Shown here piece after piece: positions 19,774-29,605 of a DNA stretch of 64,000 nt. A model generated the notes under the pieces. The model was not told the DNA's origin. It searched no databases and saw only the letters and a program-made list of their open reading frames with translations. The first letter of the stretch is position 1, and every line of letters begins with the position of its first letter. The position numbers and the translations under genes were made by a program. The stretch is taken from assembly GCF_003325355.1 (NCBI RefSeq), contig NZ_CP030850.1, positions 868,001 to 932,000 of the forward strand. The letters are read 5' to 3'. The DNA is from Runella rosea. Its GTDB lineage: Bacteria; Bacteroidota; Bacteroidia; Cytophagales; Spirosomataceae.

Positions 19774-22197
19774 TCAAAACTTCGCCTGCAAGGTCACATA
19801 AAAACTGCGGCCGTCGGAAGGCAAAATGCCCGGCCCAGGATAGCCAGTGGCACGGCGGGTAAAGTAGGCCTTATCGGCGAGGTTGTTGATGCTGGTTTCA
19901 ATGCGGAATTGACGGAAAGCATACGATAAGCTCACATCCATGATATCATACGCAGGGATAAGCCCCACCACCGCCGAAACGCCCCCATCTATGGCGTTGG
20001 TGGCTTCCGTAAATTGGTCCGACAGATAGGTATATTGAAAGGATGCTTTCAACTGTTTATAGCCTAAACGTAGACCGCTTTTGAGGTTGATTTTGGGAAC
20101 AAACTCCACTTGTTTTCCAACAACGGCCGTAATTTCGCTGGCCTTATAAGAAGATTTAATGACCGCAACATTGGCAAATAGTACACCGCTGATATTCGCA
20201 TTTTGGGGCTGTAACATCCGCAGAAAATCTGCTTCGGCATAGGATTCTAGCCCATAAATAACCGCCTGACCGATGTTTCCACGACGACGCAACACGCGTT
20301 GGCTCTCATCATAAAATTGCACTTCACCGATGCGGTTGTTGTAATTCAAATAAAATGCACTAACGTCAAAATTGTACAGCGTTGTTTGCACACTCCGAAT
20401 ACCTGCATCCAGCGAATAGCCTTTTTCATCCTGCAAATTAGGGTCAATCACCGACGATGGATTGGTAATTCGCATATCGCTGAAGGTTATTGAACGGTAG
20501 TTTTGCGAAATATTGGCGTACATATCCAGCTGACTGACAGGCTTATAGCTCACACCTATTCCACCAAGCAAGAATTGACGACCGTTGGTACGGGTTTCGT
20601 TGGTGCGGGTCGAAGTGATGATATTTCCCGCCAAATCGCGCTGAATCGTTCCGTAAAAACCCGCCGCCGTGGTATATATGTACTCGTAGCGAAGTCCTGG
20701 TGTAATGGATAATTTGTCATTTACATAAAAGATATTTTCCACAAAACCCGAAACGTTTTGGTTCGGAAACTCATAATCGGAGGCAATGGTTTGCGGATCG
20801 TCGGTAAAGGTAAAATCAGCGTCTTTTCCTTTGCTTCCTAAGCCCTGAATGCTGTGGTTGAAACCGTGGTAGTAGCGACTCCCAACCAACAAAACACCTT
20901 GTTTTTTGCCAAAGAAATAACGCTTTAAAAAACGGGCTTCGAGGCCCCAATTGGTAAAATCTCCCTTGATTAAATCGCGCTCACTGTTGTCATCAACACT
21001 TGCCACGCGGTTTGGACGAAAGCCCAGCGAATAACGGGCGGCTGAGAGCCCAAAAGCTCGCAGATTAAACTCATTTTTGGGGTTGAATTTATGGTCAAAA
21101 TGCAGCGCAAAAAGATTCCAATTGACTTTAAACCAGTTTCTTTCGCGGTTGCTTTGGCGGGGGTTTTGGCGAAACATCTGGTCAGTTAGTCCGCCCGGCT
21201 GCTGCGCCAGATAGTCCATGTGCGTAATGTCTACGCCAATGGTGGATTTTTCCGACAATTTATAATCAACGTCTGCAAACAGCGTGTAGTTGTTAAAATG
21301 GGAATTGGGCCGCCAGCCGTTGCCCTGCTTATACTGAAAAAAGGTGTAATAACTTACTTTCCCCACCGTTCCGCTCGCACTCGTAAAGGCATTATAAAAC
21401 CCAAAAGAACCGATACTTTGCCGCGCTACCACTTCCAATTTGCGGTCTGCTACGGGCTTTTTCATAACAAAATTGAGCAGCCCGCCAAACTGCGTACCGT
21501 ACTGAAGCGACGCCGCTCCGCGCACAATTTGAATGCGTCCGACGGCTTCGATGGGAGGTGTATAATAACTTTCAGGATAGCCCAGCGCGTCGGCGCTGAT
21601 GTCGTAGCCGTTTTGGCGAACGTTGAAATTGGAACTACGGTTTGGGTCAAGGCCACGGCCACCAATACTAAGTTGAAGGCCCGCACCTTCGTTTTCCCAT
21701 ATATTTAGTCCCGCTACCCGGGCGTAGATTTGACGGGCATTGTTGGTAGAGAGATTCGCCACAAGTTGCTCAGGAATAATAACTTCCGACTTTTTTCCTT
21801 CGTAAATTCCCATACTTTCGACGCTCCTCATCCGAGTAAAGCCAAAATCAGCCTGCTTTTCGGTCACAATCACCTCATTAAGGGTTTCACTCCGCCCCGC
21901 CACCAAAAGCATGACAAAATGGTTTTGATTCGCAATGGTAACGGAGATTTTGGCGGTTTTAAAATCAACACATTCCGTCTGTAATTCGTAGTTGCCAGCG
22001 GGTAGGTTGTTGAAGGTAAAAAACCCATTTTGGTCGGTAGAAGCCGTCAGCTTTCCGTTCAAAAGATACACCGAACAGCCTTTGATGGCGGCGCTATCTT
22101 GCCGCGCCAAAATTCGACCAGTAAGTTGAAACTGTGCAACGACCGTCGTTGAAATAAGTAGGCACATTGCTGCGCTAAAAGCCCGTAATATTGTCAT
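19774..22197 (-). CDS. TonB-dependent outer-membrane receptor
   Basis: This encodes 807 residues from ATG 22197, with signal peptide TILRAFSAAMCLLISTTVVAQ. A carboxypeptidase-regulatory-like beta-sandwich (about 23-100) precedes a plug domain with IIPEQLVANLSTNNARQIYA, SIGGRGLDPNRSS and VGRIQIVRGAASLQYGTQFGG, then a 22-strand-type barrel ending in an aromatic residue (LQAKF). It resembles the FecA-like ferric-citrate branch more than SusC. The start overlaps the HTTM gene stop by 23 nt, indicating translational coupling, so it is the last gene of the DUF4856-imelysin-HTTM operon. An N-terminal extension to 22254 is rejected because it would precede the signal peptide. Confidence 0.95.
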   Translation of the reverse strand: MTILRAFSAAMCLLISTTVVAQFQLTGRILARQDSAAIKGCSVYLLNGKLTASTDQNGFFTFNNLPAGNYELQTECVDFKTAKISVTIANQNHFVMLLVAGRSETLNEVIVTEKQADFGFTRMRSVESMGIYEGKKSEVIIPEQLVANLSTNNARQIYARVAGLNIWENEGAGLQLSIGGRGLDPNRSSNFNVRQNGYDISADALGYPESYYTPPIEAVGRIQIVRGAASLQYGTQFGGLLNFVMKKPVADRKLEVVARQSIGSFGFYNAFTSASGTVGKVSYYTFFQYKQGNGWRPNSHFNNYTLFADVDYKLSEKSTIGVDITHMDYLAQQPGGLTDQMFRQNPRQSNRERNWFKVNWNLFALHFDHKFNPKNEFNLRAFGLSAARYSLGFRPNRVASVDDNSERDLIKGDFTNWGLEARFLKRYFFGKKQGVLLVGSRYYHGFNHSIQGLGSKGKDADFTFTDDPQTIASDYEFPNQNVSGFVENIFYVNDKLSITPGLRYEYIYTTAAGFYGTIQRDLAGNIITSTRTNETRTNGRQFLLGGIGVSYKPVSQLDMYANISQNYRSITFSDMRITNPSSVIDPNLQDEKGYSLDAGIRSVQTTLYNFDVSAFYLNYNNRIGEVQFYDESQRVLRRRGNIGQAVIYGLESYAEADFLRMLQPQNANISGVLFANVAVIKSSYKASEITAVVGKQVEFVPKINLKSGLRLGYKQLKASFQYTYLSDQFTEATNAIDGGVSAVVGLIPAYDIMDVSLSYAFRQFRIETSINNLADKAYFTRRATGYPGPGILPSDGRSFYVTLQAKF

Positions 22198-23524
22198 CAA
22201 ATGAGGTAATCCACGTTTTATGTTTAAAAGAATCCTGCTCTTGGGCCAAGTCAACGGTGGGTTCTACCAAGGGTTTCCCCAAGCGGCCGTTGAGCGCCAC
22301 GTACGAATCCACATATACTTGCGGATTGCGAAAACCTTTTTTGGTGTATTCATCCCGCAAAATGTGCGCGTATTGCAACAGCATATCTGGTTGGGTAGAC
22401 ATCATTTTTTCCTGTAAAGGGGTCAAAAACAAGCTATTATTCACCACAGCCAGATTTCCTACCTCATCCTTTACCGTAAATTGCGCATACCCGGCTTTTT
22501 CCATCAGCATCACACGCCAGGAAAAACGATAACCTTCTTCGGTCCAAAAAAGCTCCCCTGGGTATAGCAAATAACGAAACGGCATTAACAATTGAATGAT
22601 AAAGAAAATCGAAAATCCCGCGAGGAGAAACGACTTAAGCATGGGTGGATAGTCATAGGTTTTTGCAGGCCTGAGAAAGGTAGTCGGCACCGAAAACCAA
22701 CGGTTGAGCTGCTCAATGATTTTCTGGTGAAATTCGGCCGAGAAAAAAATCAACGCCGTCACCATCATAATGTAAGGAAACATACCAATAGGGAAAAGAA
22801 TGGCCGTTAACGTGTGAAAAACAACCACAGCAGCGTAAGCGAACGGGCGAGTTTTGCGGTTCCAAAGCAAAAACGGAATGCTCAAATCATACAGGCACCC
22901 AAACCAGCTGAATACGTACGGAATCCAATCATAATTGAATAGAAAACCCAAAATGGGCAAGTCATTTTTTGCAGGTAACCAGATTCGCAGAGGCAGTGCA
23001 TGCAATAGCCAATCGCTGTTTAGCTTCGCTAATCCTGCATAAAAGTATAATATTCCCACAAAAAGTTTAAGCGAATCTACACACCAAAGCGGGATAGAAT
23101 CAGCCAAAAGCGTCCTCCGCCGATACGCATCCAACGAAAAATAAGCGTGAGAAGGCAGAAAAATCAACAAAAGGCAAACGATACTCGTAAAATAATAGTG
23201 GTTAAGATACGTGCTTTTGTCAATGAGTTCGATGTAGGTAAAACTCACAAAAAGGCTGATGGCGGACCAACGATAAAACAAGCCAATGGCCACCAAAAGG
23301 GCCGAAACACCGCAAATGGCAAACAAAACGTAGGTATATTCTCCCACGGGGCGCACAAATTCAAACCCATAAAAAGAAAAAAAATGGCTCGGTTGAACGT
23401 ACAACGTCTCAATCCAGCCATTTCTCCAAAAGCGTACAATGCCCCCGAAGAGCATCAATCCGAATGCAATTCTAAATCCCGCCAAAGGCGCTGCCGATGT
23501 TGTTTTGTTAAAATAACCCTTCAC
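22175..23524 (-). CDS. HTTM domain membrane protein (vitamin K carboxylase-like fold)
   Basis: This encodes 449 residues with about eight membrane segments. Landmarks of the HTTM domain are RIAFGLMLFGGIVRFW at the N-terminus, YIELIDKSTYLNHYYFTSIVC, DSLKLFVGILYFYAGLAKLNSDW and a long C-terminal soluble part with ELFWTEEGYRFSWRVMLMEKAG. HTTM is homologous to the membrane part of vitamin K-dependent gamma-carboxylase; bacterial members are mostly uncharacterised. It starts 3 nt after the imelysin stop and overlaps the receptor gene, so it clearly belongs to this operon. A role in modifying or assisting the surface lipoproteins or receptor is speculation. Confidence 0.88.
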   Translation of the reverse strand: MKGYFNKTTSAAPLAGFRIAFGLMLFGGIVRFWRNGWIETLYVQPSHFFSFYGFEFVRPVGEYTYVLFAICGVSALLVAIGLFYRWSAISLFVSFTYIELIDKSTYLNHYYFTSIVCLLLIFLPSHAYFSLDAYRRRTLLADSIPLWCVDSLKLFVGILYFYAGLAKLNSDWLLHALPLRIWLPAKNDLPILGFLFNYDWIPYVFSWFGCLYDLSIPFLLWNRKTRPFAYAAVVVFHTLTAILFPIGMFPYIMMVTALIFFSAEFHQKIIEQLNRWFSVPTTFLRPAKTYDYPPMLKSFLLAGFSIFFIIQLLMPFRYLLYPGELFWTEEGYRFSWRVMLMEKAGYAQFTVKDEVGNLAVVNNSLFLTPLQEKMMSTQPDMLLQYAHILRDEYTKKGFRNPQVYVDSYVALNGRLGKPLVEPTVDLAQEQDSFKHKTWITSFDDNITGF

Positions 23525-23527
23525 GCT

Positions 23528-24676
23528 TTAGTCACCGTCGTTGTCGGTATAGGTAATCACGATGCTCATTGCGGCCGTCATGTCCACTTTCAACATACGA
23601 ACAGCTTTTTGCATTTCGGTATATACCTGCACCATGGCGGTATTATTGGTTTTTACTTCTTCGTATAAATTCGGTTTTAAGGAAGTTATTTTTTGATTGG
23701 CCGTCTGAAACTGTTTATTGATGATTTCGGCCAACGACATCCCCGTGCTGCTATCTTTAGCCCCGAGGGCATTGAGATAGGTTTTCAGACTTGGCCCTTC
23801 CTGACCAGTCGTTACGCTTTTCCCATTGAAGAAATCTACAAATGCCTGATGGGCCGCCTGAGCCAATTGTTTAGAGATATCTTTTTTGTAAAAAGCCTCT
23901 ACTTTTTCGGGAGCTACCACGCCATTGAGCATAGCCCCAGAAGGAATTCCGAATTTTCCAGAACGAATAAAACGCTCATAATGAAGCACGTAGCCATTTA
24001 CCAATTCCCCCATTGGCGAGCCGATGTCGAGGCCAGTTTTGGTGGTAAATTCTGTTTTATAACTGCTATTCCAGTCCGTAATCACTTTGGTCAGCAATGA
24101 CGTCATGTGGTCGGTAATGCGTTTGATGTACGCCAAACGTTTAGGTCCTTCCGTTGCGGCAGTATAATAAGCCACTACCTGCGCGTCGGTAGCACCAACG
24201 CCGTTGAGTAAATAATCCAAAGCGGGAAACCCCTGTTTGTCGTACGACGATGCCACTTCCAAATTTATTGAAGGGTCAGCGATGTATTCATTAATTCCTG
24301 CCACGCTGACTGGATAAATATTGTAATAATTGCGAATGGCGGTTCGGTTGGCGGGTCCCACATCAAACAATTCTACTTTTTGCCATTCAACATAGGCATC
24401 CGTCCACGCCAAGCGAAATTCGGTCAAGGTAGCCACGTCGGGTTTGGCCGAAAAAGCCTGCGATTTTGTCACCATCACATCCAGTTTGGTTTTAAAATTG
24501 GCGTAGGATGGCAAAATGATATTATCGGCCAAATTCGTCAATAATGCTTGTCGATCTTTTGCATCCTTGTCGCCTTCGGGTTCGGTGGTAGAACTGTCTT
24601 TGCCACACGCCCAAAGCAGGCCACCGAAAAGACAAACAATGCTAAATTTAATGGCTAGCTGTTTGAAAGTTATCAT
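23528..24676 (-). CDS. Imelysin-family (M75-like) lipoprotein
   Basis: This encodes 382 residues with lipobox GGLLWAC (C24). Imelysin features are LRLAWTDAYVEWQKVELFDVGP, YNIYPVSVAGIN and, where canonical members have GxHxxE, the sequence GFPALDYLLNG at 149-159. His and Glu are therefore replaced by Pro and Asp, so a metallopeptidase role is doubtful. Imelysin-like proteins of Bacteroidota are often iron-regulated lipoproteins near TonB receptors. The operon position (DUF4856 upstream, HTTM 3 nt downstream) fits a surface or periplasmic metal-uptake function, which is inference. Confidence 0.88.
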   Translation of the reverse strand: MITFKQLAIKFSIVCLFGGLLWACGKDSSTTEPEGDKDAKDRQALLTNLADNIILPSYANFKTKLDVMVTKSQAFSAKPDVATLTEFRLAWTDAYVEWQKVELFDVGPANRTAIRNYYNIYPVSVAGINEYIADPSINLEVASSYDKQGFPALDYLLNGVGATDAQVVAYYTAATEGPKRLAYIKRITDHMTSLLTKVITDWNSSYKTEFTTKTGLDIGSPMGELVNGYVLHYERFIRSGKFGIPSGAMLNGVVAPEKVEAFYKKDISKQLAQAAHQAFVDFFNGKSVTTGQEGPSLKTYLNALGAKDSSTGMSLAEIINKQFQTANQKITSLKPNLYEEVKTNNTAMVQVYTEMQKAVRMLKVDMTAAMSIVITYTDNDGD

Positions 24677-24771
24677 TGCACAATTTGGAATTTAAAATGA
24701 AATTGGAGGGCCGACAACAATCACTTGTTCTCAACCCTTCTCACATAAAAACAGTGTGTCTAAGAAAATGT

Positions 24772-25923
24772 TTACAACTTAAATTTCGCCTTTATAGCGT
24801 CTGAGGCCGTCGACAATTTGGTCGGGGTCAAGTCCCAAAAACCATTTGGTGCATCATAAATCAACGCTTTCAAGATGTTATCCGAGAAAGTCGCATCGGC
24901 GCCATTGACGGTAGCAAAACGCAGCGAGTAGATAAAACCGAGTCCCTCGCCAATGGCATGAGCACGGGCGGCATCGGTTTGAGCCGCTACGTATTTTGGC
25001 CCTAAATAACCTATTGCCGACGCCGCAATGGCTTTTTCTATGGCTGCTTTAATTAGGTCAGCCTGCTTTTTCAACTCGGCTTTGTCATTATTTACAATGG
25101 CCGCCCGACCTTTGAGAAAAGCAGGATAAATTTGTGCATACGCACCTTTGTTATATTCCCAAATGTACGACCCGAGGGCAAATTCGGTGGTGCCTCTTTT
25201 ATCATCCGTAGAACCGTTCAGGTAAATGGGATTCAAGGTCAATAAACCGTAGGCTTCGTCCCAATTTTGCTCTAATTGCGTATAATTCTTGCCCGTTACC
25301 AACGTAGAATTATCGGCATCAAGTCCTTTGGTCAACAACACATTTCCGATATAATCGTACTGTAAAGCGCCAATAAGCGACTTTTGAATGATTTGAATCG
25401 GCTCAATTCCTTTTTCATCCACTAGATACGTCCCGAGTTTACCTGCTTTGCCTTTGGCTGCAACCGTAGTCACCGACTTGCTGGCTTCGGCCACGGCCGT
25501 AAAATTGGATTCGATAAATGCTCTTACTTTTTCCGCTTCAGTCGCCGCCCAAGACGAGGCCGTAATGCTGCGTAGCTGGACGCCCGACGTGTTCAATTTA
25601 GTGCTATCGGCAAAGGCATTTCCCGTATTTGCGTACATATTTTTCAGTACCGCTGCGTCAATCTGTCGGTTGCCACTGATGGCCGAACTGATATAGGTAT
25701 TAAGCGCCTGAAACATTTTATAACGGTTGTTTCCGTTGCTAAAGTCAACGGTCGTTGCACCGCTGTTGTCTACAAAAAGGCTACTGTATGGCGTAGTTGG
25801 GGTAAGCGCGGCATAATCAATCGAGGTGCGAAGTTGCGGAGTAGCGGTATCTTCAGTATTGCACGAAGCCAACACCGCGACTAAAAGACTGATGGGGATA
25901 AAACGTAACAAATTTTTGCGCAT
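24772..25923 (-). CDS. DUF4856 domain lipoprotein
   Basis: This encodes 383 residues from ATG 25923, with signal peptide RKNLLRFIPISLLVAVLASC and lipobox VLASC. The mature sequence has SIDYAALTPTTPYSSLF, NRYKMFQALNTYISSA, ...TYLVDEKGIEPIQIIQKSLIGALQYD-type segments and LEQNWDEAYGLL, as in DUF4856 proteins, a helical family distantly reminiscent of imelysin. It is the first gene of a minus-strand operon ending in a TonB receptor. A degenerate -7 element (TTTATTTG, 25989-25982) lies about 60 nt upstream. Residues upstream of M12 of the longest frame are not used because they precede the signal peptide. Confidence 0.85.
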   Translation of the reverse strand: MRKNLLRFIPISLLVAVLASCNTEDTATPQLRTSIDYAALTPTTPYSSLFVDNSGATTVDFSNGNNRYKMFQALNTYISSAISGNRQIDAAVLKNMYANTGNAFADSTKLNTSGVQLRSITASSWAATEAEKVRAFIESNFTAVAEASKSVTTVAAKGKAGKLGTYLVDEKGIEPIQIIQKSLIGALQYDYIGNVLLTKGLDADNSTLVTGKNYTQLEQNWDEAYGLLTLNPIYLNGSTDDKRGTTEFALGSYIWEYNKGAYAQIYPAFLKGRAAIVNNDKAELKKQADLIKAAIEKAIAASAIGYLGPKYVAAQTDAARAHAIGEGLGFIYSLRFATVNGADATFSDNILKALIYDAPNGFWDLTPTKLSTASDAIKAKFKL

Positions 25924-26169
25924 TGTTTTTGAGCTGAATGGTGAATGATGCCGCAAACTTCTGCATTATTTAGACTAAGTACAAATAAACAGAAAGAAAA
26001 ATTTTAAAAATAAAAGTTTGGGTGATTGAATAATGCCCTTAGTCATTGGGCACTAATTTTCTGTAAATGACGCTATTGACTTATCCGACCTATCACTTTG
26101 CAGTTGAATATAAGCCCTTTGAATGGGAAATATTTATCAGTAAGTGTTTTGATAAAGCATCTGAGGGCG

Positions 26170-27951
26170 CTACAGCAGAAAATTAAAACCGATTCTGCCC
26201 CAACCGTAAGGTTTTCCTGCGCTATCGGGAGTTTCTGCGTTTAAAATCATTTTCTTAAATTCTTTATTTAAGATCATTGTCCTCATGTAATAAATAGAGA
26301 CTTTATTGAATCTAAATCCTGCAAAAACGTCCCAAGTCCACAGGTGTCTGTTTACTTCATTTTTTCTCAATGTGTATTTCGTAGGTGCTTCGTCATCGTA
26401 TATATCATCTTGCCAAGTTTTTCCCCATCCCAAACCCTCAAGCATCGTATTATGAAGTACATAACGGTATCGTATTTCAGATGACGCGCTAAAATTATTA
26501 TACCATCTTTGAAGCATCGGCTGCGACCTATTGTCATCAATTTTCAAATCATTGGTCCCACTTTTTTCTTTGAAATTTCGGTTCGATAGCCCAAGGCCCG
26601 CCCCCAACGCATCCAATTCGGTACCTGTGTGAACCTCTAAAGGCGCATAAACATTCAGAAACGTTGGCCATTTGCTCCGATTTGATTCACGCAGGTATTT
26701 ATCTTTCTCAAAAACAGTACTTTCTGAAGAAAAAAGCATTAAATCAAAGTGGTGATCAATGTTAAATGCCAGCCTACCTCCGTTAGCGATTTGGTCTTCC
26801 CAATTCAATACTTTAATAGAACCTTGGGTCAAATCCTGATGAATAGCGGCCTGCAGATTTCTCCCAATATTGCCGCCAATTGTACCGATTTTAAAAAAGC
26901 TTTTTGAACGCCAGTGACCATGGTAATTTAAGCGATACTTTCCCCGAGCTATATACTGAAATGAGGCAAAAGGTCTGTCTGTCTGGGTTTGTCTGGCGCG
27001 CATGTATTTGATGATTGAGTCTTGCGAGGCTTGATCAAAATATCCAGTGTTTTGATTGACTACCAACCGAATGCCCATTGCATTTTCCACTTCATCCTCC
27101 TTAAATCGGATGTAAGGAGTATAGCCTTCTCCCCCCAGAAGAATACTCTGATAACTCAGAATGTTGTTTTTGTTGAGGGGGCGAAAAAGTCGCATTTTGA
27201 AGTAATCGGTCGTAAACTCAAACCGAAATCCACCCGTATAATTTCTATCTTCATTCATTTTTGAAAATAGTAAAAAATCATTGTCGTGGAACAAGTGAAT
27301 ACTCTTAACAAACTGCTTTGAAGTGGGGGTATACCGATAGAAAATAAACTGATTTTCTAACAATAAATTCATGTGTTTTTTGACAATATCTAGGTTTTTA
27401 AGTAACCCGTTGAGATAAATATCCCCCGAAATTCGCCCCTTTAACTGTTGATCTATGTATCCTTTAAACCGTTCATAAACCTCATAAATCACTTTATATT
27501 CCGCAATCCTTTCAACTCTGAACTCAATTTCATTGCTTTCTATAGCTGTATCAATCAATCGAAGACTATCAATCAATATATCAACGTCATTTTTAAATAC
27601 TGCCATTTCCAAAGCATCAGAAATTGTTTTTTTTCTGACGGCACCGTTGGGAAGATTTAACAGTGAATCTTTTCCTACCAGTTCGTTTCTGAAAATGATG
27701 GCCTCTTTAGCCGTCAATATCATTTTATTTGCTTCAAATACTGCTCGTGCATCTCCTTTCTCATAAGAAATGTTCTTTTCCTTTATGGGATACTTCTTTG
27801 TTACTTCTTTAAAAATAGTATCCGCCAACTGACTGACCTTAGACACAGCAACTGTATCCTTAACAATTTGCTTTTTGGGATTCATCTGACCATAGACAGA
27901 AGTCGACAGCAGCATAAAGACAGCCCAGGTCATTAATTGTGAAGTTTTCAT
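26170..27951 (-). CDS. LpxR-like (lipid A deacylase family) outer-membrane protein
   Basis: This encodes 593 residues with signal peptide SQLMTWAVFMLLSTSVYGQ. Residues about 25-215 form a charged, helical extension without a recognised domain. From about 225 on the pattern matches the LpxR/DUF2219 outer-membrane barrel: NDFLLFSKMNEDRNYTGGF, DRPFASFQYIARGKY, IGTIGGNIGRNLQAAIH and a GRLAFNIDHHFD strand. LpxR removes the 3'-acyloxyacyl chain of lipid A. Catalytic residues in this homologue are not secure, so the enzyme activity is inferred. It starts 43 nt after the M19-like gene's stop on the same strand, so the two are likely cotranscribed. Confidence 0.65.
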   Translation of the reverse strand: MKTSQLMTWAVFMLLSTSVYGQMNPKKQIVKDTVAVSKVSQLADTIFKEVTKKYPIKEKNISYEKGDARAVFEANKMILTAKEAIIFRNELVGKDSLLNLPNGAVRKKTISDALEMAVFKNDVDILIDSLRLIDTAIESNEIEFRVERIAEYKVIYEVYERFKGYIDQQLKGRISGDIYLNGLLKNLDIVKKHMNLLLENQFIFYRYTPTSKQFVKSIHLFHDNDFLLFSKMNEDRNYTGGFRFEFTTDYFKMRLFRPLNKNNILSYQSILLGGEGYTPYIRFKEDEVENAMGIRLVVNQNTGYFDQASQDSIIKYMRARQTQTDRPFASFQYIARGKYRLNYHGHWRSKSFFKIGTIGGNIGRNLQAAIHQDLTQGSIKVLNWEDQIANGGRLAFNIDHHFDLMLFSSESTVFEKDKYLRESNRSKWPTFLNVYAPLEVHTGTELDALGAGLGLSNRNFKEKSGTNDLKIDDNRSQPMLQRWYNNFSASSEIRYRYVLHNTMLEGLGWGKTWQDDIYDDEAPTKYTLRKNEVNRHLWTWDVFAGFRFNKVSIYYMRTMILNKEFKKMILNAETPDSAGKPYGWGRIGFNFLL

Positions 27952-27994
27952 ATTTCTGATGGGTAAAAAAATGATACAGAGTACAGTAAACCCT

Positions 27995-29605
27995 TCATTT
28001 CCAATTTTTTCTCAGGAAATCTACCGCGTTGTCAAACAACAGTGCATCTACTAAATCTTCGGGTGATGCGGGCAAAACTACCTCTTTAATCGCCGCAATG
28101 ATGGGAAGTTCTTCGGCGAGTCGTTGCCGAAAACGCTCTATAAAATTGGCTTTGGGAGCTATATCCAAAGCATTGATTAAGCCGTCATAATCGCTTCCTA
28201 GACATACACTTTTCCAGGCTTCGTCACCTCCGATTTTAACAATATGCAGCCAGTTATTTAAGAAATAGTAAATACCATTGGCGTGTGCATTGCGAGGGTC
28301 GGTGTTGATGTCTAAAATATCATCTTCAATGACTCCTCCCTGCAAATAACCATTGACACAAAGCGGTGCATCTAGCAACGGCCTGCGGTCATCTCTTGTT
28401 TTTTTACTAAACAACTCAGGTGAGTGGTAATTGGTAATCGACTTTGTTTTACCTAAAATCCGCTCATCCATTACCAATCCTATCAATCCGCCCGAAGTAC
28501 CCGATTCTATAATTTTTACAATCTCATCATCATAAAGATTGATGCTCCACGGATTAAAACAAACAGTGTCGCGGTTCAACTCAAAAGCAAAAATTTGGTT
28601 ATAGTGTACCTTATAACATCTTTTGTCCGTAAATTCCGTAATACCCCTAACAATGTCCGTTAAGTTTCCTTCTTTAACGTATTTTGCGCTTCTTACAGAA
28701 AATCCCGAAACCCCCATGTGGGTAGCAATCAGCGGCGTTTGGGGAAACTCAGCTGCAACTAATTTGTAATAATCATCCCTCGCAATAACACTCAAATGCT
28801 TAATATCCAACAATATACGTTTTTCAATATCGGTCTCTCTCAAGCACTCCCGAACAAAATTTTTCCCCTCCTCCGTCAATCCATAGCCTGTAGGATTATA
28901 TCCGCCCACTGGATTAGCCCCGCCCTTGCCCGCGCAGTCTAAAGGAATTGCATGGGCCTGATTGGCAAATCTATTTTGGGCATGATGCGCTAAAGTAATG
29001 TGGCTGAGACGTGGCCGAGTAGCAGTAGGCGTCTTAAACTCTCTGATACGATTGATGATGTTAGCAGGATTCTGATTGAGTATCTGGGGGTTTTCATAAA
29101 AAGCATGACCTCCTTCTATTGATAAAATAACGTGTAGAATATCATTACGACCAGCGTCAAACTCATCCATTGAGTGGATGAATTTATAGGAAACCTGACG
29201 TTTTACCCCGTTGTCCTCCACGTCATGAAGGGTATTTTGGTATTTTAGGGCGTGTTCCAATTCCCGCATTAAAATCTCCCAGTAACTTATCTGCTCTTTT
29301 TCAATGGTCTGGATGAGTTTCTTACTCAAATCCTTCGTAAGTAATTTAAGCAGCTTGATGAACGTTGCCTTTGTATATGCGTTCTCTACGGGAAACAGTG
29401 ATACTACAACTAAATTGCCTTTTCCTTGCACTATTTGCGTAAAACTTGCCTGCGAATCTACCACGTCGTTAAAGGCAAATTGATCGGCATTCAGTGGTAT
29501 ATCCACATCCAGTATTGTAAAGGGTGACTTGGCGTTTTGAATCTCATCTACGTTGAGATGGGTTTTCAAAAAAGTATGCGTATGAAAATCAACATAAGGT
29601 TTCAT
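27995..29605 (-). CDS. Membrane dipeptidase-like (M19) amidohydrolase
   Basis: This encodes 536 residues from the ATG at 29605. Amidohydrolase-type metal motifs are visible: DFHTHTF near the N-terminus, SIEGGHAF, HITLAHHAQNRF, LIATHMGVSG and CLGSDYDGLINAL, and the C-terminal NAVDFLRKNW as in renal-dipeptidase relatives. It is longer than the typical 350-400 residues because of inserts around 80-160 and 300-400. There is no signal peptide from this start, so it is probably cytoplasmic. It would hydrolyse dipeptides or similar amides; the substrate is not known. It is followed by the LpxR-like gene. Confidence 0.75.
   Translation of the reverse strand: MKPYVDFHTHTFLKTHLNVDEIQNAKSPFTILDVDIPLNADQFAFNDVVDSQASFTQIVQGKGNLVVVSLFPVENAYTKATFIKLLKLLTKDLSKKLIQTIEKEQISYWEILMRELEHALKYQNTLHDVEDNGVKRQVSYKFIHSMDEFDAGRNDILHVILSIEGGHAFYENPQILNQNPANIINRIREFKTPTATRPRLSHITLAHHAQNRFANQAHAIPLDCAGKGGANPVGGYNPTGYGLTEEGKNFVRECLRETDIEKRILLDIKHLSVIARDDYYKLVAAEFPQTPLIATHMGVSGFSVRSAKYVKEGNLTDIVRGITEFTDKRCYKVHYNQIFAFELNRDTVCFNPWSINLYDDEIVKIIESGTSGGLIGLVMDERILGKTKSITNYHSPELFSKKTRDDRRPLLDAPLCVNGYLQGGVIEDDILDINTDPRNAHANGIYYFLNNWLHIVKIGGDEAWKSVCLGSDYDGLINALDIAPKANFIERFRQRLAEELPIIAAIKEVVLPASPEDLVDALLFDNAVDFLRKNWK

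Noticed and set aside
21220-21708. 162-codon plus-strand frame inside the TonB receptor gene
   Set aside because: It is antisense to the receptor, with no independent support.
23147-23668. 173-codon plus-strand frame opposite the HTTM and imelysin genes
   Set aside because: It is antisense across two real genes and lysine/histidine-rich, as expected of a mirror frame.
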